The position numbers and the translations under genes were made by a program. Of a stretch of 64,000 nt of DNA, positions 50,851 to 61,121 are shown piece by piece (the stretch's first letter is position 1; each line of letters begins with the position of its first letter). The notes under the pieces are model-generated. The model saw only the letters and a list, made by a program, of their open reading frames with translations, did not search any database and was not told where the DNA came from. The DNA comes from Streptomyces sp. 3214.6 (lineage in GTDB: Bacteria > Actinomycetota > Actinomycetes > Streptomycetales > Streptomycetaceae), in NCBI RefSeq assembly GCF_900129855.1, contig NZ_LT670819.1:7936001-8000000 (forward strand), written 5' to 3'.

Positions 50851-53372
50851 TGCGGGTCCCGCTTTCCTGGCTGCGGGAGTACGTCGACCTGCCGGCCACC
50901 GAGACCGGCCGTGACGTGCAGGCCAAGCTCGTTTCCGCGGGCCTCGAGGTCGAGACCGTCGAGCAGCTCGGCGCCGACCTCAAGGGCCCGCTCGTCGTGG
51001 GGCAGGTGCTCACCATCGAGGAGCTGGAGGGCTTCAAGAAGCCCATCCGCTTCTGCACGGTGAACGTGGGCACGGCCAACGGCACCGGTGAGCCGCAGGA
51101 GATCGTCTGCGGCGCCCGCAACTTCGCCGTCGGCGACAAGGTCGTCGTCGTCCTCCCGGGCGCCGTCCTCCCCGGCAACTTCGCCATCGCCGCGCGCAAG
51201 ACGTACGGCAGGACGTCCCACGGCATGATCTGCTCCGGCGACGAGCTGGGCATGGGCGACGACGGCAGCCACGGCATCGTCGTGCTGCCGCCGGAGACCG
51301 AGGTCGGCAAGGACGCCATCGAGCTCCTGGAGCTGGTCGACGAGGTCCTGGACATCGCCGTCACCGCCAACCGCGGCGACTGCCTGTCCATCCGCGGCGT
51401 CGCCCGCGAGACCGCCATCGCCTACGGTCTGCCGCTGCGCGACCCCGCCCTGCTCGACGTACCGGCGCCGAACGCCTTCGGCTACCCGGTGCAGGTCTCC
51501 GAGCCGATGGGCTGCGACCGCTTCACCGCCCGCACCGTCACCGGTCTGAGCCCCGAGGCGCGCTCCCCGATCTGGCTGCAGCGCCGGCTGCAGAAGGTCG
51601 GCATGCGCCCGATCTCGCTCGCCGTCGACATCACCAACTACGTGATGATGGAGCTCGGCCAGCCGCTGCACGCCTACGACCGTTCGCTGGTCCAGGGCGC
51701 CATCGGCGTCCGCCGGGCCGGTGAGGGCGAGCAGATCGTCACCCTCGACGGAGTGACCCGCAAGCTGCACGCCGAGGACCTCGTCATCACCGACGACCGC
51801 GGTCCCATCGGCCTCGCCGGGGTCATGGGCGGCGCCGACACCGAGATCGCAGACCACGATGCCGCCGATAACGGGGGGAGCGCCACGACCGACGTCGTCA
51901 TCGAGGCCGCCCACTTCAACGCGGTGTCGATCGCGCGCACGGCCCGCCGCCACAAGCTGTCCTCCGAGGCGTCGCGCCGCTTCGAGCGCGGCGTCGATCC
52001 GGCCGCCGCCGCGGCCGCCGCCCAGCGCACGGTCGACCTGCTGGTGCTCCTCGCCGGCGGTACGGCCGACGCGGGCGTCACGGAGATCATCGCCCCGTCC
52101 GCCCCGCACACGATCAGCGTTCCGGCGGACCACCCGGACAAGGTCGCGGGCGTCGGCTACGGCCGGGAGACCGTCGTGCGCCGCCTCCAGGAGATCGGCT
52201 GCGACGTCTACGGGCAGGACGAGCTCATCGTCACCGTCCCGTCCTGGCGGCCCGACCTCGTCGAGGCCAACGACCTCGCCGAGGAGGTCATCCGGCTGGA
52301 GGGCTACGAGAACCTGCCCTCCACGCTGCCCAACCTCCCCTCCGGCCGCGGCCTCACCCACCGCCAGCGGCTGCACCGTCGCGTCGGCCGCGCCCTGGCC
52401 GGGGCCGGCTACGTCGAGGCGCCGAACTACCCGTTCATCGGCGAGCAGGTCTTCGACCAGCTCGGACTGGACGCCGACGACCCGGCCCGCCGCGTCGTCA
52501 AGCTCACCAACCCGCTGAGCGACGAGGAGCCCGCGCTGCGCACGTCGCTGCTGCCGGGTCTGCTCGGCGCCCTGCGGCGCAACGACGGGCGGGGCAGCCA
52601 CGACCTGGCCCTGTTCGAGACCGGTCTGGTCTTCCTCCCGCGCGAGGACGCCGGCGTCGCCGGTCACCTCCCGGTCGACCGCCGGCCCACCGACGAGGAG
52701 CTGGCCTCGCTCGACGTCGTGCTGCCCGAGCAGCCGCGCCATGTCAGCGCCGTCCTCGCGGGCGCCCGCGAGCAGGCCGGCTGGTGGGGCAAGGGCCGTC
52801 CGTCGGACTGGGCCGACGCGATCGAGTCGGCGCGGATCGTCGCCCGAGAGGCCGGGGCCGAGCTGATCGTCCGCAGCGGTCAGTACGGGCCGTGGCACCC
52901 CGGTCGCTGCGCCGAGCTCGTCGTGGTCGTCGACGGCTCCGAGCGGGTCGTCGGTCACGCCGGTGAGCTGCATCCGCGGGTGCTGAAGGCACTGGGGCTG
53001 CCCGCCCGGACCTGCGCGATGGAGCTGAACCTCGACGTCCTGGAGCAGGTCGGCGACGACACGCCCCAGGCGCCGAGCATCTCCACGTTCCCGGTGGCCA
53101 CGCAGGACGTCGCCCTCGTCGTGGACAGGTTCGTGCCGCACGCCGAGGTCGAGGCCGCGCTGCGGGAGGGCGCGGGTGAACTGCTGGAGGGGATCCGGCT
53201 GTTCGACGTCTACGAGAACGCGGATCAGCTCGGTGAGGGGCGCAAGTCGCTGGCGTACGCGCTGCGTTTCCGCGCGGGCGATCGGACCCTGACCGTCGAC
53301 GAGGCCTCGGCCGCCCGGGATGCCGCTGTCGCTCTTGCGGGCGAGCGCACGGGAGCGGTACTGCGCGGCTGA
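50850..53372 (+). CDS. pheT: Phenylalanyl-tRNA synthetase beta subunit
   Basis: 840 residues. Domains in order: N-terminal 'MRVPLSWLREYVDLP', the tRNA-binding EMAP-like domain (about 40-155), B3/4 editing domain (about 210-400), B5 (about 410-480), catalytic-like core (about 490-725) and the C-terminal ferredoxin-fold anticodon-binding domain (about 745-838, 'STFPVATQDVALVVD'). Complete. Coupled to pheS and followed by a strong terminator. Confidence 0.98.
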   Translation: MRVPLSWLREYVDLPATETGRDVQAKLVSAGLEVETVEQLGADLKGPLVVGQVLTIEELEGFKKPIRFCTVNVGTANGTGEPQEIVCGARNFAVGDKVVVVLPGAVLPGNFAIAARKTYGRTSHGMICSGDELGMGDDGSHGIVVLPPETEVGKDAIELLELVDEVLDIAVTANRGDCLSIRGVARETAIAYGLPLRDPALLDVPAPNAFGYPVQVSEPMGCDRFTARTVTGLSPEARSPIWLQRRLQKVGMRPISLAVDITNYVMMELGQPLHAYDRSLVQGAIGVRRAGEGEQIVTLDGVTRKLHAEDLVITDDRGPIGLAGVMGGADTEIADHDAADNGGSATTDVVIEAAHFNAVSIARTARRHKLSSEASRRFERGVDPAAAAAAAQRTVDLLVLLAGGTADAGVTEIIAPSAPHTISVPADHPDKVAGVGYGRETVVRRLQEIGCDVYGQDELIVTVPSWRPDLVEANDLAEEVIRLEGYENLPSTLPNLPSGRGLTHRQRLHRRVGRALAGAGYVEAPNYPFIGEQVFDQLGLDADDPARRVVKLTNPLSDEEPALRTSLLPGLLGALRRNDGRGSHDLALFETGLVFLPREDAGVAGHLPVDRRPTDEELASLDVVLPEQPRHVSAVLAGAREQAGWWGKGRPSDWADAIESARIVAREAGAELIVRSGQYGPWHPGRCAELVVVVDGSERVVGHAGELHPRVLKALGLPARTCAMELNLDVLEQVGDDTPQAPSISTFPVATQDVALVVDRFVPHAEVEAALREGAGELLEGIRLFDVYENADQLGEGRKSLAYALRFRAGDRTLTVDEASAARDAAVALAGERTGAVLRG

Positions 53373-53381
53373 CGCCGGTCG

Positions 53382-53416
53382 CACAGCCCCCGCACCCCCA
53401 GGGTGCGGGGGCTGTG
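53382..53416 (+). terminator. Terminator after pheT
   Basis: Perfect 16-bp arms at 53382-53397 and 53401-53416 with a three-base loop, 9 bp after the pheT stop. Confidence 0.9.
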
Positions 53417-53604
53417 TCGACCCTGGATCCGTGGTGGCCTCGACCAGCCGCTCCGCAGTTGCGCCGGACCCGCGGAGCGCATCGCCGGGCCGTCGTTCTT
53501 GAGGGGGAGCCGACGGCCCGGCGGACCTCTTGCGAGGCATTCCAGTCAAACGGCCCGGAAACGCTGCGCGACAGCGCGCGCACCCTGCGAATGCGCGCAC
53601 TCCG

Positions 53605-53620
53605 TTCACACCCCGTGTGA
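53605..53620. promoter_or_regulatory. TTCACAC-type palindrome before the TPR regulator gene
   Basis: TCACAC-CCC-GTGTGA at 53606-53620, followed by TACGCT as a possible -10 and about 48 bp ahead of the start codon. A close copy on the other strand lies at 56025-56040. Confidence 0.5.
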
Positions 53621-53667
53621 GGGCGGACCCACTACGCTGACGGCATCGAGGTACCGGGGGGCCATCC

Positions 53668-55008
53668 ATGCAGCCCAACACTCTGCTCGACGCGATCCTG
53701 GACGAGGCGGGCGTCTCGCACGCGGGCCTCGCCGCCCACGTCAACCAGGCCGGACGGGCCCGCGGACTCGTCCTGCGGTACGAGCACACGGCGGTGGCCC
53801 GGTGGCTGAAGGGCCAGCGGCCGCGGGGCCAGGTGCCCGACCTGATCTGCGAAGTGCTCGCCACCCGCCTGCACCGGCCGGTCACTCTCGACGACATCGG
53901 TCTCGGCGTGCCGGGGGAGCCGTCCAGCCCGCACGGCACCTCGCTCTCCGGGTTCGTCGAGCGGGCCACCGCCCTGTGGCGCTCCGACGAGCAGCAGCGC
54001 CCGCACCTCCTGGGCGCGCCCGCCGTCACCGGCACGCCGGCCGTGATGCCGGTGTGGGAGTGGGAGAACCCGCCGGAGGACGTGGACGTCTCCCGCGGCG
54101 GCCGGCATCGCGTCACCTCCGCCGACATCGAGATGCTGCGCGCCGCCCGTGCCCACTACGAGCAGATGTACCGCAAGGCCGGCGGCATCGCGACCCGCAG
54201 CCGGATCGTCGGCTTCCTGAACGCGGAGGCCGCACCGTTACTGAGGGGCAGCTACACCGACGAGACGGGCCGTCAACTGCACCGGGCCACCGGCGGGTTG
54301 GTCGCCGTCGCCGGAATCTGTGCGTACGACTCCGACGCGCACGGCCTCGCCCAGCGCTACTTCCATCAGGCGCTGCGGCTGGCAAAGGCCAGCGGCGACC
54401 GGGGACTTGGGGCGTATGTCATAGCTCTCCTCGTCAACCAGTCGCTGTTCATGCGGGAGTACCGGCAGGCCGTCGCCTTCGCGGAGGCCGCGCTGCGGGC
54501 GGCGGGCCGGCACATCACGCCCGCGCTGGCCTCCGACCTGTACGCGATGCAGGCCAAGGCGTACGCCCACCTCGGCGACGGCACGAGCGCCCTGTCGTGC
54601 ATCCGGCGCGCGGAGACGGCCGCCGAACGGATCCGGCCAGGACACGAGCCCGACGAGACCGGCTATGTCCAGCCGGGCCTGGTCAACGTCCAGGTGGCGG
54701 AGGCGCTGCTCAGCCTCGGCGACCTCACGGCCGCCGCCGAGCATGCCGTGGCGGCCGTCGACAACCCGTCGCACGACCGGGGGCGGGTGCATCGGCTCGC
54801 CATGCTCAGCACGATCGAACTGCGGCAGGGCAACACCGACAAGGCGGTGGTCACCGCCGTGCGGATGGCCGAGCAGGCGCGGGGAATGGAGTCCCAGCGT
54901 GTGCGCGACAGACTTCGGGCGGTGCGCGAACACCTGGTCCGCAGCGACTGCGCGGGCACGGCCGAGGCCGCCGAACTCATCGACGGGGCGCTGCGCGTGC
55001 CGCTGTAG
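53668..55008 (+). CDS. NsdA-like TPR transcriptional regulator with TTA codon
   Basis: 446 residues from ATG 53668. The N-terminal 75 residues look like a helix-turn-helix ('LDEAGVSHAGLAAHVNQAGRARG' and 'EHTAVARWLKGQRPRG'); residues 150-440 are helical repeats of the TPR kind ('ALRLAKASGDRGLGAYVIALL', 'ALYAMQAKAYAHLGD'-like patterns). The arrangement matches Streptomyces NsdA/NsdB-type regulators of development and antibiotic production (family recalled). Codon 191 (54238-54240) is TTA, so translation should depend on bldA. Confidence 0.85.
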   Translation: MQPNTLLDAILDEAGVSHAGLAAHVNQAGRARGLVLRYEHTAVARWLKGQRPRGQVPDLICEVLATRLHRPVTLDDIGLGVPGEPSSPHGTSLSGFVERATALWRSDEQQRPHLLGAPAVTGTPAVMPVWEWENPPEDVDVSRGGRHRVTSADIEMLRAARAHYEQMYRKAGGIATRSRIVGFLNAEAAPLLRGSYTDETGRQLHRATGGLVAVAGICAYDSDAHGLAQRYFHQALRLAKASGDRGLGAYVIALLVNQSLFMREYRQAVAFAEAALRAAGRHITPALASDLYAMQAKAYAHLGDGTSALSCIRRAETAAERIRPGHEPDETGYVQPGLVNVQVAEALLSLGDLTAAAEHAVAAVDNPSHDRGRVHRLAMLSTIELRQGNTDKAVVTAVRMAEQARGMESQRVRDRLRAVREHLVRSDCAGTAEAAELIDGALRVPL

Positions 55009-55119
55009 GCGGGGTGTCACGGGGGTGTCCGACGACAGACATCAACACCGGTAGCGACGCCGACGCTGCGTAGTTCCTGCTGCGATATTGCCACTTACTC
55101 GACGGAAGGTGGCAGAACC

Positions 55120-55659
55120 GTGCAGTGGACAAAACAGAACGAACAAACTGTGTATGAAAACCGCTGGTTCAGCGTCAACCTGGCGGATGTGGAGTTGCCG
55201 GACGGCCGGCATCTCGATCATTTCCTCATACGGCTGAGGCCCGTCGCGGTGGCGACGGTCGTGAACGAGGCCAACGAGGTCCTGCTGTTGTGGCGCCACC
55301 GTTTCATCACCGACAGCTGGGGGTGGGAACTCGCGGCGGGCGTGGTCGAGGACGGCGAGGACGTCGCCCGCGCGGCCGCCAGGGAACTCGAGGAGGAGAC
55401 CGGCTGGCGACCGGGGCCGCTGCACCACCTGATGAGCGTGGAGCCGTCCAACGGGCTCACCGACGCCGTCCACCACATCTACTGGTCGGACAGGGGCGAG
55501 TACGTGGGACACCCGGTCGACGACTTCGAGTCGGACCGCCGGGAGTGGGTCCCCCTCAAGCTGGTTCCCGACCTGGTCGCCCGAGGGGAGGTCCCGGCCG
55601 CCAACATGGCGGCCGCGCTGATGCTGCTGCACCACCTGAGGCCCGCTGTCGGGCCCTAG
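55120..55659 (+). CDS. NUDIX hydrolase
   Basis: 179 residues, GTG start. Full NUDIX box G-x5-E-x7-REL-x-EE-x-TG at about residues 74-97 ('GVVEDGEDVARAAARELEEETGW'); the N-terminal 'ENRWFSVNLADVELPDG' and the position of the box are like ADP-ribose pyrophosphatases. It hydrolyses a nucleoside diphosphate linked to another group; the substrate is not certain. The stop overlaps the convergent small gene by 3 bp. Confidence 0.9.
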   Translation: MQWTKQNEQTVYENRWFSVNLADVELPDGRHLDHFLIRLRPVAVATVVNEANEVLLLWRHRFITDSWGWELAAGVVEDGEDVARAAARELEEETGWRPGPLHHLMSVEPSNGLTDAVHHIYWSDRGEYVGHPVDDFESDRREWVPLKLVPDLVARGEVPAANMAAALMLLHHLRPAVGP

Positions 55660-55913
55660 TGGGCCAGTGCCTGCCAGACCGTCACGACCAGTGCGCCGAC
55701 GGAGGTGAGCGCGGCCACGGCCGGCAGCGGCCAGCGTGCGTGTTCCAATGTCACGATGCGGGTGCTCAGTTCGTCGATCTCCTTGGCGGACTCCTCGGTG
55801 CGGTGCGTCAGCAGAGCCAGCCCGCCCTCGACGCGGGCGTACGCCACGTCGAGCCGGCGCCGTAACTCTGCGAGTTCTCCATGGACGACGGGATGCTCGG
55901 GATCGGCGGTCAC
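55656..55913 (-). CDS. Small coiled-coil membrane protein with TTA codon
   Basis: 85 residues from GTG 55913 with AGGAG eight bases before. Heptad-like 'AELRRRLDVAYARVEGGLALLTHRTEESAKEIDELSTRIVTLE' (about 15-57), then one membrane helix (63-82). No family recognised. Codon 17 (55863-55865, minus strand) is TTA. A longer upstream frame has no good ribosome site. Its upstream region contains the TTCACAC element also seen before the TPR regulator. Confidence 0.75.
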   Translation of the reverse strand: MTADPEHPVVHGELAELRRRLDVAYARVEGGLALLTHRTEESAKEIDELSTRIVTLEHARWPLPAVAALTSVGALVVTVWQALAH

Positions 55914-56024
55914 GTGTCCGCTCCTTTCCGTAGTCGTCTCACACCCCTTGCATGGGCATGATGAGTCAACTCGCCTGGTGGGCCCACGGGGAGCGTGTGC
56001 GCGGGGCATATGCGGGCCCGGTGC

Positions 56025-56040
56025 GCACACGGTGTGTGAA
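56025..56040. promoter_or_regulatory. TTCACAC-type element, second copy
   Basis: On the minus strand TTCACACACCGTGTGC, differing from the copy at 53605-53620 at two positions. It lies about 112 bp before the small coiled-coil gene and next to a terminator. Confidence 0.4.
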
Positions 56041-56044
56041 GCGA

Positions 56045-56078
56045 ACGGGCCCGGCACTCCGAGGAGCGCCGGGCCCGT
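56045..56078 (-). terminator. Terminator after the 3-hydroxybutyryl-CoA dehydrogenase gene
   Basis: Perfect 11-bp arms ACGGGCCCGGC and GCCGGGCCCGT with a 12-base loop, about 18 bp beyond the stop of the minus-strand gene. Confidence 0.8.
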
Positions 56079-56096
56079 GGCGAACACGGTGGGTCA

Positions 56097-56969
56097 TCAG
56101 TACGTGTAGAAGCCCGAGCCGGTCTTGCGGCCCAGCCGGCCCGCGTCCACCATGCGCTGGAGCAGCGGGGGAGCGGCGTACAGCGGCTCCTTGTACTCGT
56201 CGTACATCGACTGCGCGACCGAGGCGACGGTGTCCAGGCCGATCAGGTCGGACAGCTTCAGCGGGCCCATCGGGTGGGCGCAGCCCATCTCCATGCCGTT
56301 GTCGATGTCCTCGCGGCTGGCGATGCCCGTCTCGAACATCCGGATCGCGGAGAGCAGGTAGGGGATCAGCAGCGCGTTGACGACGAAGCCGGAGCGGTCC
56401 TGGGCGCGGATCGCGTGCTTGCCGAGCAGCTTCTCGGCGAACAGCTGCGCCCGGCCGAGCGTGCCCTCGGAGGTGGTCAGCGCCGGGATCAGCTCGACGA
56501 GCTTCTGCACGGGGGCCGGGTTGAAGAAGTGGATGCCGACGACCTGGTCGGGCCGCGAGGTGGCGACCGCCAGCTTCACCAGCGGGATGGAGGAGGTGTT
56601 GGAGGCGAGGATGGCGTCCGGGCGGGTCACGACCTGGTCGAGGACCTGGAAGATCTCGGTCTTGACCTGCTCGTTCTCGACCACGGCCTCGATGACCAGG
56701 TCGCGGTCGGCGAACTCGCCGAGGTCCGTGGTGAAGGTCAGGCGCGCCAGCGTCTCGTCCCGCTCCTCCTCGGAGATCTTGCCGCGTTCGGCGGCCTTGG
56801 CCAGGGAGTTGAACAACCGGGTACGGCCGATCTCCAGGGCTTCGCCGGTGGTCTCGGCGACCTTGACGTCGAGTCCGGCGCGGGCGCAGACCTCTGCGAT
56901 GCCCGCCCCCATCTGGCCGCAGCCGACCACGCCGACCCGTGAGATGTCTCCCGCTGGGGTGCCCGTCAC
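56097..56969 (-). CDS. 3-hydroxybutyryl-CoA dehydrogenase
   Basis: 290 residues from GTG 56969 with AAAGGGA ahead. Oxidises or reduces 3-hydroxyacyl-CoA with NAD(P): Rossmann 'RVGVVGCGQMGAGIAEVCARAG' at the N-terminus, 'ASNTSSIPLVKLA', catalytic His in 'GIHFFNPAPVQKLVELI', and the C-terminal 'NGMEMGCAHPMGPLKLSDLIGLD'. Full length. It may serve fatty-acid degradation or butyryl-CoA supply (for polyketides and ethylmalonyl-CoA). Single gene with its own terminator. Confidence 0.94.
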   Translation of the reverse strand: MTGTPAGDISRVGVVGCGQMGAGIAEVCARAGLDVKVAETTGEALEIGRTRLFNSLAKAAERGKISEEERDETLARLTFTTDLGEFADRDLVIEAVVENEQVKTEIFQVLDQVVTRPDAILASNTSSIPLVKLAVATSRPDQVVGIHFFNPAPVQKLVELIPALTTSEGTLGRAQLFAEKLLGKHAIRAQDRSGFVVNALLIPYLLSAIRMFETGIASREDIDNGMEMGCAHPMGPLKLSDLIGLDTVASVAQSMYDEYKEPLYAAPPLLQRMVDAGRLGRKTGSGFYTY

Positions 56970-57150
56970 ATCGTCCCTTTCGCCGCGCTGACTCTGATGG
57001 CTGTGACAGGTCCGCCGGATTCCGGCCGGCCTGCTCCGATCGTGCACGTTACTAGCAAGTATCGATGATCGATCGCCGGGGTGGGGGCATGCTGGGCCCC
57101 GATACGATCCGTGACCGAGCGGATCCGCGGAGTATGTGGGGATGTGTGCG

Positions 57151-58389
57151 ATGGGGCGACTGACCCGGCGGGCGTTCGCGCTGGCAGCGCTGTCGGCGTT
57201 CACCACGACGGGTGCGGCGGCCGCTCCCGTGGGGGAGCGACGGGCGACAGGGGAGCGGCGGGCGACGACCGAGATGCGGGGGATGTGGCTGGCGACGGTC
57301 GCCAACCGCGACTGGCCGTCCCGCACCGGACTGACCGCCGCCGCGCAACGCAGCGAGCTGATCACCTGGCTCGACCTGGCGGTCCGCAGACGCCTCAACA
57401 CCGTCGTCCTGCAGGTGCGGCCGACGGCCGACGCCCTGTGGCCCTCGCCGTACGAGCCGTGGTCGCAGGTCCTCACCGGCACCCAGGGCAAGGCGCCGGG
57501 CTGGGACCCGTTGGGCACGGCCGTCACGGAGGCCCATGCGCGGGGTCTGCAGCTGCACGCCTGGTTCAACCCGTACCGGGTCGCGACCCACGACGACCCC
57601 ACGAAGCTCGTCGCCTCCCACCCGGCCCGCAGGCATCCGGACTGGGTGGTGCCGTTCGGCGGGAAGCTCTACTACAACCCGGGGCTGCCCGAGGTCCGCG
57701 CGTTCGTCGAGGACGCGATCCTCGACGCGGTGGAGAAGTACCCCCTGGACGCCGTGCACTTCGACGACTACTTCTACCCGTACCCGGTGGCCGGCCAGAG
57801 CTTCGACGACGACGCCGCGTACGACGCCCACGGCGGCGCCTTCCCGAGCCGGGCCGCCTGGCGGCGCGACAACATCGACAAGCTGGTGCTGGAGACGGCC
57901 GCCCGGATCAAGGCCGTACGGCCCGGCACCCAGTTCGGCATCAGCCCGTTCGGCGTGTGGCGCAACGCCTCCACCGACTCGCGCGGCTCCGACACACGGG
58001 CGCTGCAGTCGTACGACGACATCCACGCCGACACCCGCAAGTGGGTGCGGGAGGGCTGGATCGACTACGTCGTCCCGCAGCTGTACTGGAACATCGGCCA
58101 GTCGGCCGCCGACTACGCCAAACTCGTGCCCTGGTGGGCGGAGGTGGCGAAGGGCAGCCGCACGCGGCTCTACATCGGCGAGGCCCTGTACCGGGCGGGC
58201 GACCCGACGCAGCCCGCCGCCTGGCAGGACCCGGCCGAACTGTCCGACCACCTCGACCTGGCCGCCGCGCACCCGCAGGTGCGCGGGCATGTCTTCTTCG
58301 CCGCCAAGGACGTCAGGACGGACCCGATCGGGGCGATGGCGCGGGTGGTCGCCGACCACTACCAGCAGTCGGCGCAGCCCCCGCGCTGA
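57151..58389 (+). CDS. Tat-exported glycosyl hydrolase-like protein (GHL10/DUF187)
   Basis: 412 residues if started at ATG 57151; 57142 (ATG) and 57136 (GTG) are alternatives. N-terminus 'MGRLTRRAFALAALSAF' is a twin-arginine signal with cleavage after about residue 25. The remainder is a GHL10 barrel: 'MRGMWLATVANRDWPS', 'VVLQVRPTADALWPS', 'GLQLHAWFNPYRV', 'YNPGLPEVRAFVEDAI', 'DAVHFDDYFYPYP' (acidic pair), 'FGISPFGVWRN', 'DYVVPQLYWNIG'. Such proteins act on cell-wall sugars or polysaccharides outside the cell; one is known as a peptidoglycan-stem-free amidase-like hydrolase in Bacteria of another phylum, so the reaction remains uncertain. Likely client of TatAC at 1-2.3 kb. Confidence 0.88.
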   Translation: MGRLTRRAFALAALSAFTTTGAAAAPVGERRATGERRATTEMRGMWLATVANRDWPSRTGLTAAAQRSELITWLDLAVRRRLNTVVLQVRPTADALWPSPYEPWSQVLTGTQGKAPGWDPLGTAVTEAHARGLQLHAWFNPYRVATHDDPTKLVASHPARRHPDWVVPFGGKLYYNPGLPEVRAFVEDAILDAVEKYPLDAVHFDDYFYPYPVAGQSFDDDAAYDAHGGAFPSRAAWRRDNIDKLVLETAARIKAVRPGTQFGISPFGVWRNASTDSRGSDTRALQSYDDIHADTRKWVREGWIDYVVPQLYWNIGQSAADYAKLVPWWAEVAKGSRTRLYIGEALYRAGDPTQPAAWQDPAELSDHLDLAAAHPQVRGHVFFAAKDVRTDPIGAMARVVADHYQQSAQPPR

Positions 58390-58415
58390 TCCGCGGTCGA
58401 GCTACCGACGGCGGT

Positions 58416-58619
58416 CTACCGCCGTCGTTCCTCGGCCGCCCTGTGCCGGATCTCCGTGTCGGGGCCGGGTGAGCACAGGCCCACGTGGCCGTCCTCGAAG
58501 CGAACGCGGTACGGCGGGTTGCCTCCCTGGCCCAGTACTTCGACGATCTCGCCGACCTTGTCGTGTTGGCCGACCACCCTGCCGTGCTGGACAAGCTGGT
58601 CGCCCTTGGTTGCGCGCAT
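58416..58619 (-). CDS. DUF1918 protein
   Basis: 67 residues from ATG 58619, with GAGGAGG eight bases ahead. Matches the short DUF1918 domain: 'GDQLVQHGRVVGQHDKVGEIVEVLGQGGNPPYRVRFEDGHVGLCSPGPD', a small barrel that resembles an SH3-like nucleic-acid binder. Function unknown. It ends 27 bp from the convergent GHL10 gene. Confidence 0.85.
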   Translation of the reverse strand: MRATKGDQLVQHGRVVGQHDKVGEIVEVLGQGGNPPYRVRFEDGHVGLCSPGPDTEIRHRAAEERRR

Positions 58620-58693
58620 CTGTGGGGCCTCCTCACCGGATGCGGAAGCGGTGGCATGTTCTGCCGAGGCCAGTGCCGTGAACCGGCAAGGCA

Positions 58694-59639
<946 letters not shown>

Positions 59640-59641
<2 letters not shown>

Positions 59642-61103
59642 GCAAGAGCGTAGCAGTGTGGGTGAGCTGGCGGATCGGCTGCGTCGGGAGTTCGACCGCT
59701 ACTCTCCCGGTGGAAAGCTCCCGTCGAGCCGGGCCCTTGTCGAACGGTTCCGGGTGAGCCCCGTGACGGTCTCGCGGGCGCTGGCGCAGCTCGCCGCCGA
59801 GGGGCTGGTGGTCACCCGGCCCGGCGCGGGCGCCTTCCGGGCGCGGCCGACGGGGACGACCGGCACGCCGGCCGGCGACACGTCCTGGCAGGAGGTCGCG
59901 CTCAGCGCGGACGGCGCCGCCGACCTCGTGCCGCGCTCCGTGGACGCCTCCGGGGTCACGGTGTCGCTGGCCGCCCCGCCGCCCGGCGTCGTCGAGTTCA
60001 ACGGCGGCTATCTGCACCCCTCGCTGCAGCCGGAGCGGGCGATGGCCGCGGCGCTGGCGCGCGCCGGACGGCGGCCTGGAGCGTGGGGGCGGCCGCCCAT
60101 GGAAGGGCTGCCCGAGCTGCGCGAGTGGTTCGCGCGGACCATCGGCGGCTCCGTCACCGCGGCCGAGGTACTGGTCAGCGCCGGCGGCCAGGCGGCCCTC
60201 ACCACCGCCCTGCGCGCCCTCGCCCCGCCCGGCGCGCCGGTGCTCGTCGAGTCGCCCACCTACCCCGGCATGCTCGCGATCGCCCGCTCGGCGGGACTGC
60301 GCCCGGTACCGGTCCCGGTCGACCCGGACGGTGTGAAGCCGGAGCTGCTCGCCGACGCGTTCCGGGCCACCGGCGCCCGGGTCTTCGTCTGCCAGCCGCT
60401 GTTCCAGAACCCGACCGGAGCCGTCCTCGCGGCCGACCGGCGCGCGCAGGTGCTGCGCATCGCTCGCGAGGCGGGCGCGTTCGTCGTCGAGGACGACTTC
60501 GTGCGGCGGCTCGCGCACGAGGACGCCGGACCGCTGCCGCGTCCGCTCGCCGCCGACGACCCCGACGGCGTCGTCGTCCACGTCGGCTCGCTCACCAAGG
60601 CGACCTCGCCGAGCTTCCGGGTCTGCGCGCTGGCCGCCCGCGGTCCGGTCCTTCAGCGCCTGCGCGCCATCCAGGTCGTCGACACCTTCTTCGTGCCCCG
60701 CCCGCTCCAGGAGGCGGCCCTCGAACTCGTCGGCTCGCCCGCCTGGCCACGTCATCTGCGGGCCGTCGCCGCCGAGTTGCGGGCCCGGCGGGACGCGATG
60801 ACCTCCGCGCTGCGGCTGCGGCTGCCCGAACTCGCCCTCCCGCACGTCCCGTCCGGCGGCTACCACCTGTGGCTGCGGCTGCCCGAGGGCACGGACGAGG
60901 GCGCGTTCACGTCCGCCGCCCTGCGCGCGGGCGTCGCCCTCACCCCAGGCCGCCCCTACTTCAGCGCCGAACCCCCGGCCGCCCACGCGCGGGTGAGCTT
61001 CGCGGCCGTCGCCGGGACCGAGGAGATCGCGGAGGGGGTACGGCGGCTGCGGGCGGCGGCCGACGAGGCGCTCCCCGGAAACGGTTCGACACGGCGCCCG
61101 TGA
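59640..61103 (+). CDS. MocR-family (GntR-aminotransferase) regulator
   Basis: 487 residues from ATG 59640. N-terminal winged helix 'VGELADRLRREFDRYSPGGKLPSSRALVERFRVSPVTVSRALAQLAAEGLV' (about 7-57), linker, then a fold type I aminotransferase domain with 'AGGQAALTTALRALA', 'PLFQNPTG' and the PLP Lys320 in 'GSLTKATSPSFRV'. Such regulators sense PLP and amino acids. It faces the EamA gene across a shared CATG and very likely controls that exporter. GTG 59658 is a possible later start. Confidence 0.92.
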
Positions 61104-61121
61104 TGCGGTGAGGATCCCCGC

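Noticed and set aside
50586..54128. 1180-codon minus-strand frame across pheT and the TPR regulator
   Set aside because: It crosses a terminator and two genuine genes and has no recognisable domain.
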